This document shows positions 33,407 through 46,072 of a stretch of DNA of 64,000 nt, piece after piece; the first letter of the stretch is position 1; every line of letters begins with the position of its first letter. Under the pieces are notes generated by a model. That model did not search any database. It was not told the origin of the DNA and worked only from the letters and a program-made list of their open reading frames with translations. The translations under genes were made by a program, and so were the position numbers. The stretch spans positions 224,199 through 288,198 of the forward strand of contig NMRB01000373.1 in NCBI GenBank assembly GCA_002633025.1. The letters are read 5' to 3'. The DNA is from Notospermus geniculatus (lineage: Eukaryota > Nemertea > Pilidiophora > Heteronemertea > Lineidae).

Positions 33407-33799
33407 CCAGTACGGCGGCGCTCTTGTGCCTTGCAGTGTCGAGGCTTCCCTTATTCAACCTGACTTCAGAAGATTCACCTTTTTTGACACTTGACCATTG
33501 GAGGTTTCCTTTCACCGCACTACCACCTCGAGTTTCCTGATGAACTGAGGTATTAGACTTTCTCCTCATTAACACTGGATCAAACTTCAAACGTGCCAGT
33601 GACCCTCTTGGGAGGCTACCTCTTATTTCAAACGAGAGCAAAACGACACACGTATTATTAAGGGTGGTCCCCTGGGCTTGGCTTCCGGCCACACAACGCC
33701 TTGGGTCTGAAAAGCTCAGTTTGCTGGTGAACATCAGCTTGTACTTGAGAAGATTGTAACCTCGTGCTTCAGTCTAATCAGCAATTTATGTTGTCTTCC

Positions 33800-34130
33800 T
33801 TGCTCTTTATGTGAGCGGGCTGCCCTTCTTTTATATGAGCGGGCTGCCCTTCTTTATATGAGCGGGCTGCTCTTCTTTATAGGAGCGAGTTCTTTATATG
33901 AGCGAGCTGCCCTTCTTTGTATGAGCGGGCTGCCTTTCTTTGTATGAGCGGGCTGCTCTTCTTTATAGGAGCGGGTTCCTTATATGAGCGGGCTGCCTTT
34001 CTTTATATGAGCGGGCTGCCCTTCTTTATATGAGCGGGCTGCCTTGCTTTGTATGAGCGGGCTGCTCTTCTTTATGTGAGCGGCCTGGGCTTCTTCATTG
34101 CCGCTTATGTGAGCGGCCTGGGCTTCTTCA
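33800..34130 (+). repeat. ~23 bp minisatellite, D2b allele
   Basis: Same unit as 28745-29040. The end has a larger duplicated block, 'atgtgagcggcctgggcttcttcattg', twice. Confidence 0.88.
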
Positions 34131-35620
34131 TTGTATTTCATCAGTACTGCGTGCCTCGATTTTCAGTGGCAGCTCTGATCCTCACTTACCTATTTGATTC
34201 GGTATGTTCGTCGGATTTTTAATGAGCCCCTTGCCATTTTTCTCCTCCGCAGTTTAACGACTGACATAAAAAATGGTGGCGTTACTAGTAAACTGCTGTA
34301 CTATATATAGTCCAAGGGGGTCGATGACTCCTGGTGTATTTTATTGTATTTGTATATTTCCATCAGGGCTGGTGTCTGCATCCGCCATCGACTCGGGAAC
34401 CGAGTACAGGGTGTTAATGTGACCCTCATTGATTGGCCGCTGTTGATACCCTCTGATCTGCTCTGATGAGAATGCTGCCCGCTGTTTACCCCGACCCGGT
34501 CTATTTACCGACTTGATGGCCCGGGAACACTTCACTTGGTTAATCATGTAAGTGACAATGTGATGGAACTGCGGACAAGCTGGTGTCTGCACTGTATCAC
34601 TCGGTGATTCATTTCACCCTTGGTTGGTCATGGCACGCAATCAAGTCACTGCTTCTTCGAGATGTTTCTTGGTTTCTTTGCGGTCAGTATAAATGCAGGT
34701 CCAGGATGACCTGCAGGCAATAATTGGTCTTATATCGTCGATAACATATAGCCCCTTGATTTCCAGGGAACACACTTTCAAAATGATCAACATGCAAAAA
34801 AAATACACCCGCCAATCACGGTTATAAAAAAACGTCCAATCTTGTACCTGATAATGACTTCGCTGTAAAAAATCGGTCTCTGACGTATTTAACGGGAAAA
34901 AAACTTCCGAATTTTGATGTAGGAGAAAGTTCTCGCACTCTTCATAATCATACTACACATGTAATAATGTTGTTGCCGTCGTCTCATTGTATGATGTATT
35001 GACTCTTTCTGGCGATCCCTCAATAGAGTGAAAGGATCTCTACTGTGAGGTAACCGAGCACTCTCTTGTAGCATGAAGCTTTCGTAGGCAGGGGTTCAGT
35101 CTGTCAGTCAAGGGGGCGGGAGGGGGATATGGTGATTTTTATAGATGCATCTCGTGCTGTCACCCGCTACGCCATGTCTTTTTAGGTTTTTGTTCCGTCT
35201 AGACTCAAGAGTCGTATGTCACACCAGATTCGAAGTCAAGTAGGCCTACTGGAGTAGTGCACTGTTCTTAAAGTGATATGGAATTCTCTGAACTTGGTGA
35301 ACTTTACATATGCATACATGGGAGCAATATTTTCAAAGTCATGTTTTGATATGAATACATATGTAATCGATTCTACTTGGAAAGCATTGAAGACAAATCG
35401 CTGTACTTAGTTAACCCAACTTTTGCCGGCCTACAACATTCTTGATATTGTGGTAGTCTCATCCCTTCATGACAAACCTAACGGGCCGAAAGGTCATGTT
35501 ATAGAGACGGAAATCTCTCTTTGTGGGATGATAAATTGCACTTGGTATTCGCTGAGAATGATTCAAAGTAATTGTTACAAAGATTGCAGTTTGGTGTTGT
35601 CAAACATGAGTACACCAAGT

Positions 35621-36150
35621 GCAGACCTCCCAAATGTTATTGGCTATAATATAAAGTCCAATGTTTTCAATACCCACCCACAAATACAAGTCTTTCTTTC
35701 GAATCAAAAGTATTCATTTTGACTACTTGGTCGGCCTCTGGAGAATAATGACATGAAAGGTGAACGCAGCACGACATCTTTAAGAGATTTGAAGCCGTTC
35801 ATCCAGACTTCCTTCAACTTGAAGTGTCACGAACAGTTATGATTTTATAGCATTTATTCCGTTTTTATCATCCAACATTGCTAACGGCTATTTGGAACTA
35901 CCAGACTAGCGTGTGAGAAGAAACTCAGAGTTTATCTTAGGTCATGGTGTTGGCTTGATTTCTTTCGAGATATCTACATGTATGTTATTGATAGTCCATT
36001 AAAAATATCAACAATCGCTGTAACGGCTTAGATTGTAATGAATCGCTTACTGCAATATTCAATGACATATTATATTAAAGTGGCACCAAAAAGGAGTCAA
36101 ACATAAAGGTTTAACTGCGAACGATGAAGTAACTGAGGGATACACTTCAT
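35621..36150. other. Single-copy stretch, nothing recognised
   Basis: No gene, RNA or repeat recognised after the end of D2b. Confidence 0.35.
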
Positions 36151-36393
36151 GTGTTGCCACCAGATGTCTCTCACTGCCTGAATTTTGGCTTTAAGTAATA
36201 GGCAGGGGCTTCAACTTTTTTATGGTAGTGGGGTACATAAATCTGTCGACTTGATGCCTTGAATTCCATTTGTGTTGCCACCAGATGTCTCTCACTGCCT
36301 GAATTTTGGCTTTACGTAATAGGCAGGGGCTTCAACTTTTTTTATGGTAGTGGGGTACATAAATCTGTCGACTTGATGCCTTGAATTCCATTT
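36151..36393 (+). repeat. 121 bp tandem duplication
   Basis: 36151-36271 and 36272-36393 are almost identical (GTGTTGCCACCAGATGTCTC starts both), with one substitution and one extra T in a T-run. Confidence 0.93.
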
Positions 36394-36787
36394 CTGAAGA
36401 TAACAGAGCTATTTTCAGCACAATTATAGTGTTCTACATGTACGTGCAAATGTACACATGCAGAAGGGTCTTGCCTATCATATGGAAGAGTCAGAATGAA
36501 AATCTGTTGAGGTTTAAAGGGATACTGTCCACGTCTATAAAATGCTAAATTTGAAAGTTGAACCTTTATGTTTGATTCCTTTATAGTGGCACCTTGCTCC
36601 ACTCATATGCACTGCAGTACCGGGTACCAAAAGGTATATTGGAAGCATTACTAAACTTCTGCAAATTAAAAAAAAATGAATAGAAAAATCAGGTCGAGGA
36701 ATAAATCTAGCATTCAAAAGTTGAGCGAAGCTTTTCATTCGTATTTAGGCCTGACTTCCTACTACTGAGCAGATCCACGTTAAAGGA

Positions 36788-37018
36788 TATACTACTCAAA
36801 AAAAGTTAAGGAGCAACTCATAATTCTGTTTCAGGCATTGCTTCAGAACACGTTATGCAACAACTGAAACCTACCACATATGTAATTCCTCACAGTGTGT
36901 TTGAGGTCAATCAGGAGAGTTATACATGTATCATACCATTTTCAGCTGTAAAAACTGTGAAATGAAAAAATTGTGCACAAAATAATAAGTGGTCCTTAAC
37001 TTTTTTTGAGTTGTGTAT
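36788..37018. mobile_element. Mariner-like MITE (ACAACTCAAAAAAAGTTAAG)
   Basis: Left ACTACTCAAAAAAAGTTAAG and right CTTAACTTTTTTTGAGTTGT are inverted, with TA at both borders. It is about 230 bp and AT-rich, without a transposase. Ends reading 'CAACTCAAAAAAAGTTAAG' with TA duplications are, from memory, typical of Tc1/mariner relatives in invertebrates. Confidence 0.82.
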
Positions 37019-38640
37019 TTTGAACTTGTCTACTTTTCATCACGTTCGGACTGATATCACGTGCTTTGAGCAAGGCGCATATAGATTCCATTCCATATTC
37101 ACTATAACAGCTACAAGAATATACATGGAGATACATATACATTGCACTTATGTAATCCGATGGTTTTCCGGGGCTGGATTTGTCAACCGCAGCTGTCTTA
37201 CAGATTTGATTTATACTAGCATCGCTTCATTAGATCATTACACCACGGCAATTACAACGACGAGCTAACTCGCCCTCCTCGCCGAGTCATCATTTCTCCC
37301 CATCTACTACCCTGGAAGCAAGTGACAGCTGAACGTACCTTCAACCATCAGAACACATGCATCACGAATCCTCACCGCTATCCCTAATGCCTGCATCTTT
37401 GATCATCGCCTTGCTTCCATTACAAATGGCATTACTGAGACAATTTTCTAATTGCAAACCAAAGACCATCAAATAACGTTAAGAATATCTCTTTCGCCAA
37501 TGATATCGCCTTACTGTTGAATTAATATTAGAGCATTGATCCTTCTCTTTCGTTGCATGCACATGAGGAGAGCCTGCACACGACCTGTACAGTCCGACAT
37601 TTTTTACTGATATCAGTCCAAGTGATTGGCTTCTTAATGCTGATTACTCACCTCGGCGTGCTGCTGCTTTGACGATTGCAAATTTTGCACTAGGGTAGCC
37701 TCGCCTCTAATGGTTATTGCTGTAACACAAATGAACATGCAGGGAAGTGTGACGGTACTTGGTTTTCATCCGCAGAGCGCAGGAGACGTGCATGCTCATT
37801 TATGCTGCGTAGCTGGATGCATGTGGGAAGTTGGAGATGGGAGAGGGATTACACCCAAGAGAGCAGGAACGTTAGATGATGGCTTGTGACAACGTGCATG
37901 CAGGAACACGAGGCCAGTTGTGTTGTGGAGCTGCAGTGACATTGACATGACTGACCCAGCGTAAGAGGACGTACACGACTGGTGAATATGCATGAATGTG
38001 GATAGAGTTTGATGGGGAAAGGATTGCGACAGAGATAAACGGACGAGTGATAATGACCCATTGCGTGCATTCAGGAACCTCGGAGGTGTAATAAATGGAT
38101 GTACTGTGCAGAATGTTTAGGAGAGGAGGCTGTCGTAGAATGCAAGGATGTGCAATGAGGATATGTCGTGTGTGGCATCCTAAGTAACATGTGAGGTTGG
38201 AAACTGCTATTAGCCTTCAGCTGGAGCAAGACGTCCTACCGCTTTTGCCGTTGTCTGGCGAGCAGAATCCCCAAAGAAAGCAATCACCCATTGGAACATA
38301 AATTTTGCACCAATATGTAAACACGGGAAGCCTTTTGTGAATATTCTCGCCGACTGTACTCGGTAGCATCGGAGTAATATTAATGATCATGGCCAGTCTG
38401 TATGTAGCTCCCAGGTTCGCGGGGACACGGTATGCACAGCGGGCTCGCCTCGGATTTGAATGATTCGATAAGACGGTAGTAGCTGACTCTCAAAGGAGCT
38501 GGAAGCACCGCACAGTCTGGTCAAACCATACCGGTCGATAAGAACATCTAATGCTCTGATCATTCTGTCTGTCAGCGGCTAGCAGTGTGTGTGCTAGTTG
38601 AGAGTACATGTGAGACACAAGCAAAGCTACCTGGGATGGA
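37019..38640. other. Single-copy stretch, nothing recognised
   Basis: No gene, RNA or repeat recognised. Open frames on the minus strand near 37800-38070 are histidine- and serine-rich and have no family match. Confidence 0.35.
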
Positions 38641-39330
38641 GCGCTATGCTGTCGTGACGTCTAAACCACCGTAAACATTTGGCAACGTGTTTGGGAAGGA
38701 CAGGCAGTAGTGATGACGTGATGTGACGCTTCTTTGGCTCCCTCAACGGTTGAGTACTTGAGTTAGGACTAGGTTTGTGTTAGGATGTAAATAGTGCTTA
38801 CACGCTCAGTCAGTGCCCTGGATAATTGCCCAAGGATGATGGTGCCCCATAGCTGAAAGGTTTACGTGGCGCCCTTTTCGGTGAGGGGTAAAGAGGCCAA
38901 TTTCAGATTGGCAAGAAGTTCCATGCTTAGAATCTCGAAGATCAAATTTCACTGGACTATCAGTTCAACGGATTACTTCTTTTGGAAAATTTCTAAAGGG
39001 CTATTGGAGGGGATCATCTGGTGTCACGATATCTCTCTGTTGGCTTATTATTACGTGTTACTCCTCGTGTTGTCAACACTTCTGAAGTGCTACTTTGCTG
39101 ACGTTGTCGGACAAGTACTGTTTTTTGGCAAGGCTATTCGTAACCATTGTTCATGCTCAAATTGAGGAGAAGTTGACCTCCCTTACTGGCAGTATTGATA
39201 TCAGCTGAAATGCCTTGCCGATGGATAGTAACAGTGAAGTAGCCGAAGAGCCTTGAGGGTGCACTCGACACTGTGTCTCAGATTCATTCTATTCGCCCGT
39301 CAAGGGAACCGTTGTGATTTTCATATATAA
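38641..39330 (+). repeat. 690 bp tandem duplication, copy 1 (D3a)
   Basis: It begins GCGCTATGCTGTCGTGACGT, which recurs exactly at 39331. An open frame inside (about 38866-39165) starts at GTG rather than ATG in both copies. The differences between copies include several amino-acid changes, so coding is not supported. Confidence 0.95.
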
Positions 39331-40011
39331 GCGCTATGCTGTCGTGACGTCTAAACCACCGTAAACATTTGGCAACGTTTTTGGGAAGGACAGGCAGTAG
39401 TGATGACGTGATGTGACGCTTCTTTGGCTCCCTCAATGGTTGAGTACTTGAGTTAGGACTAGGTTTGTGTTAGGATGTAAATAGTGCTTACACGCTCAGT
39501 CAGTGCCCTGGATAATTGGCCAAGGATGATGGTGCCCCATAGCTAGGTTTACGTGGCGCCCTTTTCGGTGAGGGGTAAAGAGGCCAATTTCAGATTGGCA
39601 AGAAGTCCCATGCTTTGCATCTCGAAGATCAAATTTCACTGGACTATCAGTTCAACGGATTACTTCTTTTGGAAAATTTCTAAAGGGCTATTGGAGGGGA
39701 TCATCTGGTGTCACGAAATCTCTCTGTTGGCTTATTATTACGTGTTACTCCTCGTGTTGTCAAAACTTCTGAAGTGCTACTTTGCTGACGTTGTCGGACG
39801 AGTACTGTTTTTGGCAAGGTTATCCGTAACCATTCATGCTCAAATTGAGGAGAAGTTGAGCTCCCTTACTGGCAGTATTGATATCAGCTGAAATGTCTTG
39901 CCGATGGATAGTAACAGTTAAGTAGCCGAAGAGCCTTGAGGGTGCACTCGACACTGTGTCTCAGATTCATTCTATTCGCCCGTCAAGGGAACCGTTGTGA
40001 TTTTCATATAT
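39331..40011 (+). repeat. 690 bp tandem duplication, copy 2 (D3b)
   Basis: Directly adjacent to copy 1 with no spacer and few substitutions. It ends after 'gattttcatatata', matching the end of the first copy. Confidence 0.95.
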
Positions 40012-42255
40012 ATCGTTTGATAATTAGACAAAACGGATGAAGTCTGTCACTAAATACAGGATACTGTGTGCTTCAGAAAGTCGGGAGACATTAACCTCAC
40101 CTGGACGTGTCGAAGTATGCACGTGAGCAGGCTCTACCGTGATTTTGTGATTTTGTAAGTATAAAATCGCCGAATATTAAGAAAACAAGATACTTGATTT
40201 ACAGTCAATAGCTGTAACTTGTTCAAACTTTAGAAACGTGTTGAATCAAAATATCCAATGATGTCTTTCAAGTCACTTTGTATTATGAAATGCAACCTAT
40301 TAATACAACCGCGAAAGAATAGAAGATGGATGTCAGTGCCAAGTTCGTCAGACGTATTGTCAATCATGATGTAGTGACCTAAAATGTCCTTTGCCTAATT
40401 GCATTATTGCACAATAGTGACCTGTCACTGACAAATGGTTGTGTCTGTCCCATATACAAAAGAAAATTGTTATTAGACATATACGTGCATTACTTCCATA
40501 CGTTTACAACGTGGATGAAATAAGTACAGTGTAATGCATATCCTCACAAGTGGAAGGGTTACTGTCCATTGCCACCCAGCTGCCGTGGCTGATACGTTCC
40601 CAGTATATAAATATGTAAGACCAGGTTTTCCGTCCACACTGATCCGAGCTACTTCGTACAATATTTGCTGCAATAATTAACGTCGCACTCGGCGGACAGT
40701 TTTTCTCATTAGACCATTACTGGGCTCAATCGCCAGCTAATTGCACGTTCATTGTTTCTGTAATGATTAGCTAGTTCATTCAACACGATCAATACTTCAT
40801 GATACTGGTTCTGACCTATGGCTTCCTGGTTGATGTCCAATGAATGTCACATTAATAAGGTTTGCACTTGGTGTCTGTGTACAGTGTCACGTCAGGGCCG
40901 TTGGAAATAAGGACCAATATTGTGGCTCATTAGATGTATGTCTGGACCTAATGTACCAGAGGAGAAAGTCCAAGGAATGCAAGTCCGCCATACAATAACC
41001 TGCTATCGTATGGCTACATATACTCGAATGGTCAACGTCTCTACTAAAAGCATATATCCTAATCCCTCGTTGACAATAAAACCGGACTGAGATTCCTTGG
41101 GGACTTAAATTCCTGTCACGCCGGTTGTTAAAACAGTACAATTTCGGTAACAGGACCACCTCACCTAGTATGTGGACCACTTGCTCCAGTCCCGTGGGTG
41201 GTCCATTTACCGAGGTTCCACTGTATTTGTCACTAACGTGACGTTAGTGCATTCTCGCCGTTGCCTCCACTACACCAGTTGTAGACCCATTGCACTCAAC
41301 CACGTTAGAGATAACGTCAGACGGTGTTTTGATCAACCGAGCCCTGGTCTAGAGAAAAATGCAGTTGAAAATCTATGCACAAATTGTCCCCTGTGGTTGA
41401 CATGTGCTTGCAGACAAAAAATTGGTTGCAGTCACATCATGTTGTCGATTTCTCTTCTTACCCTCATGGGACCATGGTCTGTGATGGTGAAAGTCGTCGT
41501 GGGGGAGGGTAGCTGACAGGAATTTGACCCACTTCTTCAGAATTTTGTCTCCGCCGTCTCTCAGATGAGCAGGAGTAATCCTCGTCAGCCCCTCTGCACA
41601 AGACGACCAGTCGGCTTACTTCCGAGGTGAATCTGCTGCTGACAGTTTTTACTACATTTGCTACTGCGATATCTTTTTATCCTCCCTCCACTCAAGGCTG
41701 TACATTACACCAGCCAGCATCCTTTCTAACCACAATAAAGCACCTTCACCACCATTATGTTCTCCAATGCTGACAAATAGATTAATGCATTAGCTGCCAT
41801 TATCTCAATATCCGCCCGTGCCCTTCACCTTAAAACACTGCACTCTAGACGTGTGTAAATTCATAGATCTGATATTCATCAAGTCATTAAATATTGACCA
41901 TTGGGTCAGAGTAACGGTAGAGTAAGTACATTGAGCTTACAAGAAGTTAATACATCGCGGTAATAGAAAATGCATAAAGACACCGATGCGGTGTATGGCT
42001 TCAATGGAATCAAAAAGATTACTATACAAAAAGAAATAGCATTACCAATGGAAGCCACATAACGATACGTGGTACGCTGTTACGCTGCGATAGGCAGCTA
42101 ATAGTGGAGGAGGTAGAGATAGATAAAGTGATACGGATGCATTTGCTTTTTTACAATGATGACAATAATGGATATTGTATCAAGGGTTCCAATGAGATGC
42201 ATTTAATGGATTTCTTCCCACACTCAGCTGTTAGTGAAGTCGGTCTTTTCCCTCC
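40012..42255. other. Single-copy stretch, nothing recognised
   Basis: No gene or RNA recognised. A short perfect palindrome CACTAACGTGACGTTAGTG lies near 41231-41249. Confidence 0.35.
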
Positions 42256-42880
42256 TTGGCCCACCAAGTCCTTTAAGATTTCGTCGACATCGCCATCGGG
42301 TACTTCAGCTCCTTGGCCCACGAAGTCCTTTTAGATTTCGTCGACATCGCCATCGGGTACTTCATGTACTTGGCCAACGAAGTCATCGCAGATTTCGACG
42401 ATGTCGCAANNNNNNNNNNNNNNNGAAGTCCTCTTAGATTTCGTCGACATCACCATCGGGTACGCTGTCCTGGCCCACGAAATCCTTTGAGGTTTCGCCT
42501 GGCCACATCATCACGGGTATTTCACTGTGGCCCGCAAAGTCCTCCTGGGTTTTGTCGACACAGGGTACTTCGCCTCCTTGTCCCATGAAGTCCTTTCAGA
42601 TTACCACGGGCATTTCAACGTCTTGGTCCACGAAATCCTTAAGCTTTCGTCGATGTCGCCTTCGGGTACTTCAGCTCCTTGTCCAACGAAGTCCTTTTAG
42701 ATTTAGTCGGCATCACCAACGGGTATTTCACCACCCCGGCCCACAAAGTCCTTGTAGGTTTTGTCGACATCACCAACGGTATTTCACCGTCTTGGCCCAC
42801 GAAATCCTTTTAGCTTTTGTCGACATCGCCATCGGATATTTCAGCTCCCTCTGGCCCACAAAGTCCTTGTTGGTTTAGGA
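42256..42880 (+). repeat. 57 bp minisatellite with all-frame-open units
   Basis: About eleven units of a 57-base repeat ('ttggcccacgaagtccttttagatttcgtcgacatcgccatcgggtacttcagctcc'-like, abbreviated by its cores TTGGCCCACGAAGTCC and TTCGTCGACATCGCCATCGG). Because 57 is a multiple of three, several frames stay open, giving arginine/histidine-rich pseudo-peptides. Fifteen N at 42410-42424 break the array. No promoter, start or splice context supports a protein. Confidence 0.88.
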
Positions 42881-43280
42881 TTGAAAGTCAAGTGTGTTAG
42901 ACCGCTCGACCACCAGGCCAAGACAATCTTCTAACTGGAAGGGTTAACTTGTACACCGTCCCTGTTGTCGCGGAGTGCAACTCGCCAGTCGGCCTTGAAA
43001 GGCTATCCCGTGCTTCTCTGCAGCCGCCCTGATGTACTGCCAGGCGCCAGAGTACACTCCGGCGATTATTTGCAAGTAGCAGATTAGCCGAGGAACTAAT
43101 ATCGCTCTAAACGCGAATGGACACCGAATAGGTGACAGCAACCTTATGGGTGCTTTTGCATTACGAACTAATTCGTTCTCTGTTATTTCCTTCGGTGTTG
43201 GTGATGGACGTGGTATTAGTTGCAGTGAGTTGCTGTTAGTATGCATTGTATAAGGTTACTGATGATATCACCAATTAAAA

Positions 43281-43545
43281 AGCCCTGATAGCCGAGTGGC
43301 TGTCACGTCCGCTCAGCAAGCGACAGGTCCCGGGTTCGAATCCAGCCCAGGCCATATGGGATTTCATTCCTTCTTCACGTCCGTCGCGTTGTACCTTCAT
43401 GACCTTGTTTCTTTACAAGGGCAAGTAAAAGACCCTATCCAAGTGAGGAACATGAGTAGCTTGAGATGGCCTCCTCCATACTTACCAGGGCCAATAATGC
43501 TATGGCTTCGGCCCTGACGGAAATATCAAATACAAATACTAATTA
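43281..43545 (+). mobile_element. tRNA-headed SINE, D4a copy
   Basis: A-box region ATAGCCGAGTGGC and B box GGTTCGAATCC (43334-43344) are in the spacing of a Leu/Ser-type tRNA. The tRNA-unrelated body has GGGCAAGTAAAAGACCC, AACATGAGTAGCTTGAGATG and GGGCCAATAATGCTATGGCT. The tail is (AATACTAATTAA)-like. AATTAA before the head and at the end may be the target duplication. Confidence 0.87.
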
Positions 43546-44090
43546 AGTCATTGCAGCCTTAGTTTGTTCCTCAGTGCTCACTTGAAAATCAGTCTCTTTC
43601 CGGCTAGCATTCTGCAGTAGGATTTATCGTCGATTTTACTGCGGTCTCCCAGAGCTGTTCACATGTACTCACCATGACTGTTGATTTTGATCGTCACCAC
43701 TGACTACACCACAAATCATGTTTGAGATGTCATCCCGTCAGATGTAATGAATGATATTTTCATAGCTCCCAAACAGCGTATCTCATCAATACTTTTATCT
43801 TGTTCAGTGACGAAAACTCTCCAGGCAGCGTTGAGTTTGATTAGGTCATTGACTGAAGCGTGCTTCAATCACAGCAGTTGAGTCGGTAAATGGTTCCCAA
43901 CGAAAGAACTTTTAGAAAACTTACGATCTAGATGTATGCCATAACTTTGAAACCGATCATAGCCTAGACCAGTTTTGACGAAAAAGAAAAATATTACATC
44001 ATCATGTACATGTATATACAGAATACAGAAAATCTTGAACGACACTAAAGCTATCGCGTGTGTATTCGCTAGAAGCTGTGACTGAATGCT

Positions 44091-44330
44091 TTCCGTGCAC
44101 TTGAAACGCCAGGTTTTCGTTAGAAAGTTCTGACTGATTTTTTCCATGCCCCGGTGACGAGGTTTCTGTAAAATTTCAGTATTTGATTGGTTTATAAATT
44201 TTGATGAAATTTCCGTGCACTTGAAACGCCAGGTTTTCGTTAGAAAGTTCTGACTGATTTTTTCCATGCCCCGGTGACGAGGTTTCTGTAAAATTTCAGT
44301 ATTTGATTGGTTTATAAATTTTGATGAAAT
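44091..44330 (+). repeat. 120 bp perfect tandem duplication inside D4a
   Basis: 44091-44210 and 44211-44330 are identical over 120 bases. The other D4 copy has only one unit (about 46274-46402), so this arose after the copies separated. It doubles a 155-codon minus-strand frame without any sign of a gene. Confidence 0.95.
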
Positions 44331-44762
44331 GGCCACATGCAGTGAAGAGTTAAATGAATGATACGTGAAAATGAACTCGAGCCGGTCGTACTGGGAAATT
44401 CGAAACTAATAAAAAAAAGAGAAGAAAGCCTTGCTTAACTTAACTCCAAAGCAGCCTACTTCAATCAAGGTACGGGATATCGTCCCCAGTTATTGGTCTC
44501 CCTACATTTTGGAGAAGACTATAGCAATAAAGTCTGTAATTCCAGTCGATTAGGAGTTAATTTCCTTAGCATACGCATGTAGCGGAATTGATCCAGGAAA
44601 GGAGAAGTGGAATTAGCATGGTCACTCATGTCGGTGTGGTCGTACAGCGGGTGTATTGGTGGTAAGCTCGCCTCACCGGTAACCACCAAGTACAGCTGCT
44701 GTCGAGAGATTCTCTTCTCAACTAGACTCGAGTCTCGTTCATGCAATGAAAATTTAATATTT

Positions 44763-44945
44763 CACCCAATTCACAGTTGTCAAGTCGCAGAGACCTGGCT
44801 TTGCCACTGGGATCTAGCGCCTCCAACATGTCATATAAAAAGCGTCCATGTCAGGACGTCGATTCGAAGATAAGAAGCCTGATGTGCGGTCAGCAATGCC
44901 GACCTTCACCAACAAGAGAAGCTTGGCACAATTTACATGTTGTTA
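44763..44945 (+). mobile_element. MITE (CACCAAAWTCGCAGTTG family), 3'-truncated, D4a copy
   Basis: Starts CACCCAATTCACAGTTGTCA, continues with GACCTGGCTTTGCCACTGGG, CGCCTCCAACATG and GGTCAGCAATGCCGACC. It is the same element as 50260-50588 and, reversed, 56346-56564, but without the right inverted end. Confidence 0.75.
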
Positions 44946-45299
44946 AAAAACTAAAGTAATGATGCAAAGAATTCTGATAGCTGTCAGCTCGAAATTCACC
45001 CGAACCACTCCCCCCCCCCCCCAGTTGTGGGGTCGGAATCATTATCAAGGCGTGAATTTGCAAGTAGCAGATTAGCCGAGGAACTAATATCGCTCTAAAC
45101 GCGAATGGACACCGAATAGGTGACAGCAACCTTATGGGTGCTTTTGCAATAGGAACTAATTCGTTCTCTGTTATTTCCTTCGGTGTTGGTGATGGACGTG
45201 GTATTAGTTGCATTGAGTTGCTGTTAGTATGCAATTGTATAAGGTTACTGATGATAGTATGCAGTTGTATAAGGTTACTGATGATATCACCAATTAAGG

Positions 45300-45578
45300 A
45301 GCCCTGATAGCCGAGTGGCTATCACGTCCGCTCAGCAAGCGGCAGGTCCCGGGTTCGAATCCAGCCCTGGCCATATTGGATTTCATTCCTTCTTCACGTC
45401 CGTCGCATGGGACAGTAAGCCGTGGTGCCTTGTACCTTGTCTCTTTGTAAGGGCAAGTAAAAGACACCATCCAAGTGAGGAACATGAGTAGCTTGAGATG
45501 GCCTCCTCCGTACTTACTAGGGCCAAAAATGCTATGGCTTCGGCCCTGACGGAAATATCAAATACTAATACTAATTAA
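45300..45578 (+). mobile_element. tRNA-headed SINE, D4b copy
   Basis: Same insertion as 43281-43545. This copy keeps a 23-base block (CGCATGGGACAGTAAGCCGT) missing from the other, so it is closer to full length. B box at 45352-45362. Confidence 0.87.
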
Positions 45579-45900
45579 GTCATTGCAGCCTTAGTTTGTT
45601 CGTCAGCCCACTTGAAAACCAGTCTCTTTCCGGCTTACATTCTGCCGTAAGATTCATCGTCGATTTTACTGCGGTCTCCCAGAGCTGTTCACATGTACTC
45701 ACCATGACTGTTGATCTTGATCGTCACCACTGACTACACCACAAATCATGTTTGAGATGTCATCCCGTCAGATGTAATGAATGATATTTTCATAGTTCCC
45801 AGCGTATCTCATCAATACTTTTATCTTGTTCAGTGACGAAATCTCTCCAGCAGCATTGAGTTTGATTAGGTCATCGACTGAAGCGTGCTTCATTCACAGC

Positions 45901-46072
45901 AATAGAAGCTGTCAGCGAGTTGACCACTAGGTGTCACTACGACCCAATTCAATGCATGTAGCGGACCCAGTCATTCTTGACCGAGCACCACTCACGTGGA
46001 TTTTCTTGTGTATTGGTCCGCTAGAACTTTGCTGCCATCTTTTGGCAATAAGCGCGGCTGACTGCTCCTATT
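45901..46072. mobile_element. 172 bp MITE (AATAGGAGCTGTCAGC family), only in D4b
   Basis: Left AATAGAAGCTGTCAGCGAG and right GCGGCTGACTGCTCCTATT are inverted. The site in D4a (about 43872-43890, 'cacagcagttgagtcggt') lacks it. It is very similar to 62342-62513 and 14925-15093. Confidence 0.9.

Larger units (their letters stand above)
31085..35620 (+). repeat. Second direct duplication, copy 2 (D2b)
   Basis: Counterpart of 26515-30989, with substitutions, small indels and a non-homologous insert at 31194-32084. It ends at 'acaccaagt' (35620), where the first copy also stops matching. Confidence 0.9.
43068..45055 (+). repeat. ~2 kb tandem duplication, copy 1 (D4a)
   Basis: It starts ATTTGCAAGTAGCAGATTAG and ends TCAAGGCGTGA. 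The next base begins copy 2 with the same ATTTGCAAG. It contains a SINE (43281), an internal 120 bp duplication (44091-44330) and part of a MITE (44763). Confidence 0.95.

Noticed and set aside
38866-39891. Pair of ~100-codon frames in the 690 bp duplication with hydrophobic segments
   Set aside because: The apparent start is GTG in both copies, the substitutions change residues, and there is no recognisable family.
43281-43355. A true tRNA gene with B box GGTTCGAATCC
   Set aside because: The same head recurs at 45300 and 51887, attached to a shared non-tRNA body and an A/T-rich tail, so it is a SINE head.
43869-44336. 155-codon minus-strand frame
   Set aside because: It is lengthened by the 120 bp tandem duplication; the sister copy has one unit and a shifted frame.
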